Shown here one piece after another: positions 7,151-13,606 of a DNA stretch of 16,976 nt. The first letter of the stretch is position 1; each line of letters begins with the position of its first letter. Below the pieces are notes generated by a model that searched no databases, was not told the DNA's origin, and worked only from the letters and a program-made list of their open reading frames with translations. The position numbers and the translations under genes were made by a program. The stretch comes from DATFJZ01 sp046482845 (GTDB lineage Bacteria; Desulfobacterota; Desulfobacteria; Desulfobacterales; Desulfobacteraceae): the NCBI GenBank assembly GCA_046482845.1, contig JAWOEJ010000065.1, positions 1-16,976 of the forward strand, read 5' to 3'.

Positions 7151-8590
7151 TCATCCCCGGTGAATCCCTTTGGGTGCCCGGGTCAATTGACAGGTGTCAT
7201 CCCTGTCAGAAAACAGTACAATTATAAACCGGCTGCCCTGCCCCGGGGTGCTGTCAACCATGATATCCCCGCCGTGCTCCCGGATCACTGCTCTGGCAAG
7301 GCTTAACCCCAGGCCTGTGCCGCTGCTGCCCCGTACCGGATCTATCCGGTAGAAGCGTTCAAAGATTTTTTCAAGATACTGGGGATCAATTCCCTGTCCG
7401 GTATCTTTAATCGTGATGTGAACCTGCCGGCGGTGTTTTACAGCCAGCTCAACCGTTACGTTTCCCCCTGCAGGGGTATATTTTAGTGCATTGTCAATGA
7501 GATTGGATACGGCCCGCTGTATCATTCTCCGGTCCGCCATGATGGTGCAGTTTTTTTCAATTGTATATTGAAAATCGATTTTTCTATCCTGGGCAACCGG
7601 GAGAAAGAGTTCACAGGCGCTGGACACCAGGGCTGTAAGATCAGTCTGTTCAATGAAAAACTCCCCTTCTCCAGCATCGGTTCTGGATATGACCAGCATG
7701 GTGTTGATCATGTCAAGGAGGGTGTCGGCCTCTTCAATGGTGGAAGCTGCCATGGCTTTAAAATCTTCTCTGCCGCCCTTCTCCGTAAGGGTCACCTCTG
7801 CCAGTCCCCTTATCCGGGTGATGGGGCTTTTAAGATCGTGGGCAATATTATCGCTCATTTCCACGATGCTTTTGACCAGCTTTTCAATTCTGTCGAGCAT
7901 TTTATTAAAGGTTTTTGCCAGGAAATCCAGATCATCCCCTGTACCGGATTCAGGCACCCGGGCGGACAGGGTCTGACCGGAAATCCGCTCAGCCGTTTCA
8001 GTAATTTCTGCTACGCCGGACAGGGCCTTTACTGACATAAACCAGCCGGACACTGCAGACAGAAACACAACAATGGTCATGGTAAACACAAACACCTTTT
8101 TAAAGGCAGCTTTGAAATGATCATAGGAATCCATGGAAAGGCCCGTCTGGAGGAGCAGTCCCGGGCCGGCACGGTGGTAGAGCACCCTGACCTTTTGATG
8201 GTCAGGCAAAATAGAAACGGTTTCAAATATATTCTTTTGCCCTTTTACAAGCTGATCCACGGCGCCCTTTGCCACTTCGATCTTCTGCCAATAGGCCATG
8301 TGGGATGAGGCAAACACCTCTCCGCTGGGGTAAAGCAGCCTGAAAAAAACTTTTTTTTCTCCAGCGGCCCGGGCTTCCATCACCGCCAGGTGCTTGACAC
8401 CGGCAATGCCCTTAACGGAAAGAACTGCAGAAAAACGCCCGGCCTTATCCTTAAGGTCCTGATCAATACGATTGAGAATTGTCTGGGATACCAGAACATA
8501 AAAAAAAACAAAGGCAATGCATGAGGAAAGGATGAAAATACCCGCATACAGCAGGGTCAGCCTGAAGGCAAGAGAGCGGAAAACACTCAA
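7151..8590 (-). CDS. Membrane sensor histidine kinase, HAMP-HisKA-HATPase, 479 aa
   Basis: This is an inner-membrane two-component sensor. TM1 spans about residues 11-34, a periplasmic sensor region about 35-163, TM2 about 164-187 and a HAMP linker about 185-239. The HisKA domain has phosphoacceptor H251 in NIAHDLKSPITR. The ATPase domain has N363 and N367 (SNLIDNALKYTP), DTGQG (396-400) and GTGLGLS (424-430). All catalytic motifs are intact. The start is a TTG at 8590, with AAAGGGG 7 nt upstream. No in-frame ATG lies before TM1, so a non-ATG start is needed. The upstream response regulator stops at 8593, two bases away, so translation is probably coupled and the pair cotranscribed. The architecture matches CusS/CpxA-like sensors. 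The periplasmic part shows no metal-binding cysteine or histidine cluster I can point to, so the signal is unknown. The DegP gene downstream favours envelope stress. Confidence 0.92.
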   Translation of the reverse strand: MSVFRSLAFRLTLLYAGIFILSSCIAFVFFYVLVSQTILNRIDQDLKDKAGRFSAVLSVKGIAGVKHLAVMEARAAGEKKVFFRLLYPSGEVFASSHMAYWQKIEVAKGAVDQLVKGQKNIFETVSILPDHQKVRVLYHRAGPGLLLQTGLSMDSYDHFKAAFKKVFVFTMTIVVFLSAVSGWFMSVKALSGVAEITETAERISGQTLSARVPESGTGDDLDFLAKTFNKMLDRIEKLVKSIVEMSDNIAHDLKSPITRIRGLAEVTLTEKGGREDFKAMAASTIEEADTLLDMINTMLVISRTDAGEGEFFIEQTDLTALVSSACELFLPVAQDRKIDFQYTIEKNCTIMADRRMIQRAVSNLIDNALKYTPAGGNVTVELAVKHRRQVHITIKDTGQGIDPQYLEKIFERFYRIDPVRGSSGTGLGLSLARAVIREHGGDIMVDSTPGQGSRFIIVLFSDRDDTCQLTRAPKGIHRG

Positions 8591-8592
8591 AA

Positions 8593-9270
8593 TCAGGCCC
8601 CTTTCCTTAACACATACCCTGCCCCCCGGATGGTGTGGATCAATTTTGATTGAAAATGCTTGTCTACTTTGTCACGCAGCCGGCAGATCCGGGCTTCCAC
8701 CACATTGGTCATGGGATCAAAATTATAATTCCACACATGCTCCATGATCATGGTTTTGGACACCACCCGCTCCTGGTTTCTCATGAGATACTCCAGCAGA
8801 GAAAATTCAAGGGGCTGAAGATCAATAATTTTACCGTCTCTTTTTACTTCACGTTTGAACAGGTCCAAGACAAGATCCCCGTAGGAAAGCGTTGAGGATT
8901 CAGTGGTCCCCGTGGCCCGCCGTATCAGGGCCTGGATTCTTGCCAGAAGCTCTGAAAAGGCAAAGGGCTTGGTCAGATAGTCATCTGCTCCGGCCTCAAG
9001 GCCCCTGACCCGGTCCGACACCCTGTCCTTTGCACTGAGAATAATCACCGGTGTATTGATGTTCTCTGCTCTGATCTGCTTTATCAGATCAATGCCGTCC
9101 ACTCTGGGCAGCATAATGTCCACGATCATGACATCATAGCGCTCATACAGGGCAAGGCTTAACCCTTCTTCTCCGTCTGCTGCCCTGTCAGCCGCAAACC
9201 CTGCGGACATCAGCCCTTTTAAAACAAAATCAACAATTTTATCGTCATCTTCAACAAAAAGGATTTTCAT
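8593..9270 (-). CDS. Response regulator, OmpR/PhoB family, 225 aa
   Basis: This is the DNA-binding partner of the kinase encoded immediately downstream. The receiver domain (about 1-115) has acidic pocket D8/D9, phosphoacceptor D51 in VDIMLPRVDG, S79 and K101 in YLTKPF. A winged-helix effector domain fills about 128-223, ending in the typical TNVVEARICRLRDKV helix and HTIRGAGYVLR wing, similar to CusR/CopR-type regulators. The length is standard. It starts at ATG 9270 with only a weak upstream purine stretch (GGGACGAATAAACAG). It is first in a minus-strand cluster with the kinase (2 nt away) and then DegP. I infer that it activates transcription, its own cluster and degP being the obvious candidates. 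Confidence 0.93.
   Translation of the reverse strand: MKILFVEDDDKIVDFVLKGLMSAGFAADRAADGEEGLSLALYERYDVMIVDIMLPRVDGIDLIKQIRAENINTPVIILSAKDRVSDRVRGLEAGADDYLTKPFAFSELLARIQALIRRATGTTESSTLSYGDLVLDLFKREVKRDGKIIDLQPLEFSLLEYLMRNQERVVSKTMIMEHVWNYNFDPMTNVVEARICRLRDKVDKHFQSKLIHTIRGAGYVLRKGA
8598..8604 (-). promoter_or_regulatory. Ribosome binding site for the TTG-started histidine kinase
   Basis: AAAGGGG on the minus strand lies 7 nt before the TTG at 8590 and inside the last codons of the response regulator. It is the main support for using this TTG as the start. Confidence 0.6.
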
Positions 9271-9339
9271 CTGTTTATTCGTCCCAAATATTCATTCTTC
9301 AATGATCAGTTTTTTTATCGGCTGTTTCATATAAACCCA

Positions 9340-9370
9340 CATGTGCTGACGGACACAACGAAGCTTGAAA
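9340..9370. repeat. Intergenic hairpin element, copy 1
   Basis: This is one of three short related elements, here in the spacer between the response regulator and the DUF748 gene. The pattern on the plus strand is CATG, a small stem-loop, CACAAC, six variable bases and TGAAA. In this copy the stem is TGTG/CACA around CTGACGGA. It is preceded by TTTCATATAAA and followed within five bases by the heptad TTAGCTG. Confidence 0.5.
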
Positions 9371-9374
9371 GCTT

Positions 9375-9395
9375 TTAGCTGTTAGCCTTTCGACT
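9375..9395. repeat. Degenerate heptanucleotide repeat after element copy 1
   Basis: TTAGCTG, TTAGCCT and TTCGACT lie in tandem as three 7-base units, the second and third diverged. The same TTAGCTG unit begins the heptad tract at 13290. Confidence 0.4.
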
Positions 9396-9463
9396 GCTTA
9401 CATGAGCGGAGGATAAAACCCCGAATCGGCTGCCGGCGCACTACGACTTTCATATAAAACGAC

Positions 9464-9494
9464 CATGCCCTGACAGGCACAACACATCATGAAA
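9464..9494. repeat. Intergenic hairpin element, copy 2
   Basis: This second copy lies 124 bp from the first in the same spacer and is again preceded by TTTCATATAAA. It has CATG, stem TGCC/GGCA around CTGACA, CACAAC, six variable bases and TGAAA. Copy 1 and copy 2 have equal length (31 nt). The stem changes on both sides compared with copy 1, so pairing is kept. Confidence 0.5.
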
Positions 9495-9512
9495 ACCGTC
9501 TGCCGTCACAGG

Positions 9513-9533
9513 CTTAACACTTAACACTTAACA
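9513..9533. repeat. Perfect heptanucleotide tandem repeat CTTAACA x3
   Basis: Three identical 7-base units lie end to end between element copy 2 and the stop codon of the DUF748 gene at 9559. A partial fourth unit (CTGAA) follows. This is a simple tandem repeat; unit number may vary between strains. Confidence 0.75.
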
Positions 9534-9558
9534 CTGAATTTAATGCATAGTCCTGCTC

Positions 9559-12500
9559 TTATTTCAATGACAGGATCACAGAACCTGAATCAATTGCATT
9601 TTTCTGTTTTCTGATTTCCTGATCTTCAGCTTCCACAATAAAAATCCGCCCAGGGGCTACAGCCCCGTCGGCAAGCAAAGCTTTTTTAACTGCAAAGGCC
9701 CGGGCACTGGCAAGGTGGGAAAGGTCGTCCGTTGTTACTACAATTTCCTCTTTTATGGCCTGGACCATTTGCTTTTGTGAAATACCCTGCACATCCTTTT
9801 CCTGTTTATTTTCACTATCCGCGTCTGACGATTTTTTATCTTCACTGCCCGCGGCCGTGTTTTCCGATGCTTTTTCTGCTGTCAGGGCATCTGCCTTTTG
9901 GGTTTTTTCAAAGGCTTTTTTAATAAACAGGGTATATTCCTCATCAGTCAGCTGTATAGTTTCCATTAACACTTCAGCATCTCCCTTTTCTGCCAGGGCT
10001 TTGATTTTTTCAGATTTCAACCTCTTTTCAAAGGCAGAATGAACAAGGGCAGCTCTGTCCTGATCACTGTCAATATATCCCCTTATTTCCAGGTTCAGTT
10101 CAGGCCGCTGGGACAGGGCTTTTTTAAGGGTTTCAATTTTTTTAAATCCACTGGCAGGTATCTGTGAAGACCCGGGGTCAAAGGAAATAATATTCAAGTC
10201 CTCCCCGCCTCCGAACATTGAACTGAGCAGGGTAAAAGGAGATGTTGCCGCCTTGATCAACAGATTTTTAATCGTGGACAGGACAATCCCAGCCACACTG
10301 AATTCAGGATCATCCAGGTTTCCCCTTACTGGAATATTTAATACAATTCTTCCCTTTGGGTCCTTGAGCAGAGCAACGGCAAGCTTTACCGGCGCATTGA
10401 CGGCATCACTGCTGTCAACCTTTTCTCCAAAGGAAAACTGGTCCAGAAAAAGATCATTTTTTGCCTCAAGGGTATGATTTTTTATAAAATAATCTAAATC
10501 AAGGGTTATCTTTCCCTTTTGAATTTTGTAACCGGCATACTTACCCGCATAGGGGGTTAAATACCCAAGATCCATATTGGAACAGGACACAGTCATATCA
10601 CAGAACAAATCTGTCTGCAGGGGGTTGATCTTTCCTTTAACCTGAACCGGTGTGCTGGTGTTTACCAGGGCGGAAAGATTAAAGTCCGGCGTGATCTTTT
10701 TATGGGAACTCAGCTCTTTTATCTCAAGGTCAATATCAGTAAGCCGGGTTTTAAAATGGGGCGTTATGGATCTGTCTTCAAAAACAAAACTTCCTTTTTG
10801 AATGACAATTTTATTGATATCAATGGGAAACAACTGCTCACCGGGTTTTTTCCCGGCAGGGGGCGGCTCTGTTTCTTTGCTGGGTTCAGCTGAACTTTTT
10901 ACAAGCCGGCTGAAATTTATCTGCCCGTCAGCATAAATGGCAAGATTTGACACGGGTTTATTCAGCGCAATTGTATTGACGGCGGTTTTAAGGGGAAACA
11001 GATCCACTTCAATTCCTTTAAGATCCAGGGTGTCAAATTTAACAATTTCTTCTGTTCTGTGACTTTCAAGGCAGAGAAATTCAGACAGGGAAACATCCCC
11101 TGAAAAAGAAGCATTCACAGGTTGTCCTTCAGATTCACTCACGGCAATATTGACAGCGGCATTCAGGCTGCCCCTGGACAGGATGACATTGGCATACTGA
11201 GCAATAAAAGGCTGATATTTAAACAGTTCAAGGTTGTCAATCACAAGCTTGAGATCAGCCTTCACAGGGGTTATCCCTGCCCTGCCGGTTACCTGAATGG
11301 TGCAGTTTTTGTTCAGTACAAGACCCAGCTGGATATCTGTGGTTTCACCGGAACCGGTGGATATCCCTCTGGCATTGAAATTAATGTCCCCGGCCTGTAT
11401 ATTTCCTTTTCCCATGGAGACAAGGTCCTGTGCGGACACATCCCCGCCCTGCAGAGACACTTCCCTGACACTGACATTCCACGGCAGGGTATCATTTGTT
11501 TCCGCTTTTGTATCTGCTTTTCCTTGTCCAGCCGGGCCACTGCCTGAGGGAGTGTTGGATGTTTCCGGCACAGGGGCCTGAGGGGTGAAAGCCTGAAAAT
11601 TGAAACACTGATCCTTGAGCCGGAAAACAGCCAGGCTGGAATTGTGAAACTTTATGGTTTCAACATTAATCGTTTTTGTTTGTGATTCAATGCCCAGATT
11701 TTCAAGGGCAAAACTCTCAAGGGAAAACAATGGTCTGACATTGCCATCTTCCTTCAAGGTAACAAGACTGTTTTTCACATCAATTCTTTTGCAGTTCAGG
11801 GTAAAATCCAGCGGCTGTGGATTGTCATCTGCCTGCGGTTTTTCCACGTCTGTTTCGGCCTGAAGTGTGCCTGCTGATGTTTCAGCCTGATCTGGGGCGT
11901 TCTCTTTTTGCGCATGATATGTACCTGCTGTTTTTTCGGCCTGATTCCTGTCTGTTGTCTGTTCTGGCTGATTCACGTCTTTTGTCTGTTCGACCTGACT
12001 GGTTTCAGGCATCAGCGTATAAATATTCAAGGGCTGAGACGGGTTTTTGACAAGAGACACAACCGGAGAGCCAATCATTATACTTTTAATATTAACCTTT
12101 TTTTCAAGCACCGGGCTCGGGCCTAAAAGAAAAGACAGCCTGTCCATTTTAAACACAGCATCCTGATTTATGTCAAAAATTTCAAGGTCATACAGGTCAA
12201 TGTTCCCTGACAGAGAAAGAGCCGGCAGAGCTGTCTGATCCGGGTGCCGTTTAAAATCAAGGCTGCATGACAAATCAAGGATGCCGTTTTCCAGGGTAAA
12301 ATTAGGTTTAAACGGAAGATATTCAAAATAATCGGTTAAATCGATTTTTTTTATGGATAAATCCATGACGCTGGAAAGAGACGGGATAAAGGGTTTGGTC
12401 TTTCCATTCAGGGCCAGGGGAGAGCCATTGACCTTTAATGAAAATTCAGGGGTAACAAATATGTCGGTACGGGTTACAAAATTTGAAATTTCCGGTATGC

Positions 12501-13059
12501 CGAGGTGTATATCTGTTAAGGAATGCATCTTGTCTGCAGGAATATCGTGAAACCTTACCTTTCCGTGGGTTAAAACAATATTTGAAACTGAAAAAAAAGC
12601 AGGTTGTGTGTCAGCTTCTTTTTCCTGTTCTTCCTTGTCTTTTTTTTCAGGGTCTTGATTGAGAAGGTCGCTGAAATTGTAAATATCCTCGGTTTGACGG
12701 ACAAGATTCAAATAAAAACCGTCAACAGCCACCTCACTGATGATCGGGCAGAATTTAAGAATGGAAGCGGCCCTTATATTCACCCTGGCATGATCAATGG
12801 AAAAGAAATCTGTATTCTGATTTTTCTCCTTGATGGTCACCCCCTGCACGGCAAGAAAAAGGGAATAAGGATTAAAAGACACCTTTGTGATGGACACCTC
12901 TCTTTGAAGCACCTTTGACAATTGATCTACCGAAACCTTGTGCAGAATTGCAGGCAGAATAAAAAATCCAGACACCGTATAAAAAACAATGAACACGGCC
13001 AGCCAGATACCTGTCTTTACCAGCCGGTTCAACTGCCTGTATTTGGAAAATATTTTCAT
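9559..13059 (-). CDS. DUF748/AsmA-like inner-membrane-anchored envelope protein, 1166 aa
   Basis: This is a very large periplasmic protein anchored by one N-terminal membrane segment (about residues 14-38). The body is built of AsmA-like beta-rich repeats. The diagnostic DUF748 stretch lies at about 850-950: FLDQFSFGEKV, then VKLAVALLKDPKGRI, NIPVRGNLDDPEF and SPFTLLSSMFGG. A C-terminal segment at about 955-1005 (IISFDPGSSQIP... IRGYIDSDQDRAAL) recalls the OmpA-like tail seen in this family. AsmA-type proteins are implicated in lipid transport between the membranes and in outer-membrane assembly; the substrate here is unknown. Three low-complexity linkers occur: about 351-411 (Gln/Glu/Thr-rich, repetitive), 495-525 and 1055-1095. 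I chose ATG 13059, behind AGGAGG at a 4-nt spacing, because the longer reading frame (GTG 13137, ATG 13134) lacks a ribosome binding site. It stands alone between two repeat-containing spacers. Confidence 0.9.
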   Translation of the reverse strand: MKIFSKYRQLNRLVKTGIWLAVFIVFYTVSGFFILPAILHKVSVDQLSKVLQREVSITKVSFNPYSLFLAVQGVTIKEKNQNTDFFSIDHARVNIRAASILKFCPIISEVAVDGFYLNLVRQTEDIYNFSDLLNQDPEKKDKEEQEKEADTQPAFFSVSNIVLTHGKVRFHDIPADKMHSLTDIHLGIPEISNFVTRTDIFVTPEFSLKVNGSPLALNGKTKPFIPSLSSVMDLSIKKIDLTDYFEYLPFKPNFTLENGILDLSCSLDFKRHPDQTALPALSLSGNIDLYDLEIFDINQDAVFKMDRLSFLLGPSPVLEKKVNIKSIMIGSPVVSLVKNPSQPLNIYTLMPETSQVEQTKDVNQPEQTTDRNQAEKTAGTYHAQKENAPDQAETSAGTLQAETDVEKPQADDNPQPLDFTLNCKRIDVKNSLVTLKEDGNVRPLFSLESFALENLGIESQTKTINVETIKFHNSSLAVFRLKDQCFNFQAFTPQAPVPETSNTPSGSGPAGQGKADTKAETNDTLPWNVSVREVSLQGGDVSAQDLVSMGKGNIQAGDINFNARGISTGSGETTDIQLGLVLNKNCTIQVTGRAGITPVKADLKLVIDNLELFKYQPFIAQYANVILSRGSLNAAVNIAVSESEGQPVNASFSGDVSLSEFLCLESHRTEEIVKFDTLDLKGIEVDLFPLKTAVNTIALNKPVSNLAIYADGQINFSRLVKSSAEPSKETEPPPAGKKPGEQLFPIDINKIVIQKGSFVFEDRSITPHFKTRLTDIDLEIKELSSHKKITPDFNLSALVNTSTPVQVKGKINPLQTDLFCDMTVSCSNMDLGYLTPYAGKYAGYKIQKGKITLDLDYFIKNHTLEAKNDLFLDQFSFGEKVDSSDAVNAPVKLAVALLKDPKGRIVLNIPVRGNLDDPEFSVAGIVLSTIKNLLIKAATSPFTLLSSMFGGGEDLNIISFDPGSSQIPASGFKKIETLKKALSQRPELNLEIRGYIDSDQDRAALVHSAFEKRLKSEKIKALAEKGDAEVLMETIQLTDEEYTLFIKKAFEKTQKADALTAEKASENTAAGSEDKKSSDADSENKQEKDVQGISQKQMVQAIKEEIVVTTDDLSHLASARAFAVKKALLADGAVAPGRIFIVEAEDQEIRKQKNAIDSGSVILSLK
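11827..12009 (-). repeat. Degenerate in-frame repeat coding the DUF748 linker
   Basis: Residues about 351-411 of the DUF748 protein contain repeated phrases such as QPEQTTDRNQAEKTAGT, QAETSAGT and QAETDVEKPQAD. At DNA level the plus strand shows recurring blocks like TTTCGGCCTGA and TTTCAGCCTGA at intervals. This looks like an expanded and diverged coding minisatellite forming a flexible, acidic linker between two folded parts. Its length may differ between strains. Confidence 0.55.
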
Positions 13060-13063
13060 GGGG

Positions 13064-13069
13064 CCTCCT
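13064..13069 (-). promoter_or_regulatory. Shine-Dalgarno site fixing the DUF748 start
   Basis: AGGAGG on the minus strand lies four bases before ATG 13059. The spacing is short but the match is perfect. The alternative starts 75-78 bases further upstream have no such site and would add residues ahead of a normal N-in membrane anchor. Confidence 0.65.
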
Positions 13070-13135
13070 CTCTGGGATGTTTTCTTTACATTAAACCAGA
13101 TTTGACATATAATCACATTAATTTGATTTAACATC

Positions 13136-13164
13136 ACTATAGCATTTTAAGCATGACATATTAA
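13136..13164 (-). promoter_or_regulatory. Candidate promoter of the DUF748 gene
   Basis: On the minus strand TTAATA (13164-13159) and TATAGT (13141-13136) are separated by 17 bases. The -10 box matches 5/6 and the -35 box 4/6. The start would lie near 13129, giving a leader of about 70 nt before ATG 13059. The region is AT-rich, so chance matches are likely. Confidence 0.3.
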
Positions 13165-13208
13165 CCCGAAAAAATAAAAAATATATACCCAATGGTAGGA
13201 ATAACACC

Positions 13209-13240
13209 CATGATGCGCAGCATCACAACGAAAAATGAAA
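13209..13240. repeat. Intergenic hairpin element, copy 3
   Basis: This third copy lies upstream of the DUF748 gene, in the 302-bp divergent spacer. It has CATG, the strongest stem of the three (TGATGC-GCA-GCATCA, six perfect pairs), CACAAC, six variable bases and TGAAA, in 32 nt. A heptad tract follows at 13290. Confidence 0.5.
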
Positions 13241-13289
13241 CAGCTGGGGGCCTTATTCGGCCTTTCCATAAAAATTTGATAATCGTTTC

Positions 13290-13317
13290 TTAGCTGTTAG
13301 CTGACGGCTGATGGCTT
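13290..13317. repeat. Heptanucleotide tandem repeat, TTAGCTG-type, four units
   Basis: TTAGCTG, TTAGCTG, ACGGCTG and ATGGCTT follow each other as 7-base units; the first two are identical and the others keep GCT at the same place. It shares its unit with the tract at 9375. The rest of the 13060-13361 spacer holds element copy 3, the weak promoters listed separately, and nothing else I recognise. Confidence 0.55.
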
Positions 13318-13343
13318 TGGATTGTGACTCACAGACGTATAGT
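13317..13343 (+). promoter_or_regulatory. Weak candidate promoter for the membrane protein and ABC-F genes
   Basis: TTGGAT (13317-13322) and TATAGT (13338-13343) stand 15 bases apart, less than the usual 17. The -10 box is good (5/6). It is correctly placed about 20 nt before ATG 13362 and would produce a short leader with the AAGGA ribosome binding site. Confidence 0.25.
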
Positions 13344-13361
13344 CAAAACTAAGGACATTCT

Positions 13362-13601
13362 ATGAAATACTACTGGTGGCCCCTGCAGCTTGTTCTTACC
13401 CTGGTATCGGCTTTTTTCCTGTTTTTTGGAATTGATCTGTTACGCGGCGCCTATGGCCTGAACAACCCGTTCAACTTTATCATGACCTTTTTTGCGGCAT
13501 CTTTGATGATCCTGATAAGCCTTACCCTCATGGCAGGGTTTATTGTAAAAATGGTCCGTGTGTACAAAAAAATCGAAACCCAAAAGACAAATAAATCATA
13601 A
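13362..13601 (+). CDS. Small two-helix membrane protein of unknown function, 79 aa
   Basis: This is a hydrophobic protein with two predicted membrane helices, about residues 8-27 and 36-62, and a basic C-terminal tail (KMVRVYKKIETQKTNKS). By the positive-inside rule the tail is cytoplasmic, which puts both ends inside. AAGGA precedes ATG 13362 by 7 nt, a good ribosome binding site. The next gene, an ABC-F ATPase, begins only 5 nt after its stop (TAA 13599-13601), so the two are probably cotranscribed. I recognise no family. ABC-F proteins do not use membrane domains, so this need not be a transporter subunit. Confidence 0.75.
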   Translation: MKYYWWPLQLVLTLVSAFFLFFGIDLLRGAYGLNNPFNFIMTFFAASLMILISLTLMAGFIVKMVRVYKKIETQKTNKS

Positions 13602-13606
13602 CGCCC

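Noticed and set aside
9513..9533. CRISPR-like short repeats
   Set aside because: Units are 7 bp, directly adjacent and without spacers, so this is a simple tandem repeat. No cas genes are present.
13060..13137. Longer start of the DUF748 gene at GTG 13137 or ATG 13134
   Set aside because: There is no ribosome binding site there, whereas ATG 13059 has AGGAGG and gives a normal N-terminal membrane anchor.
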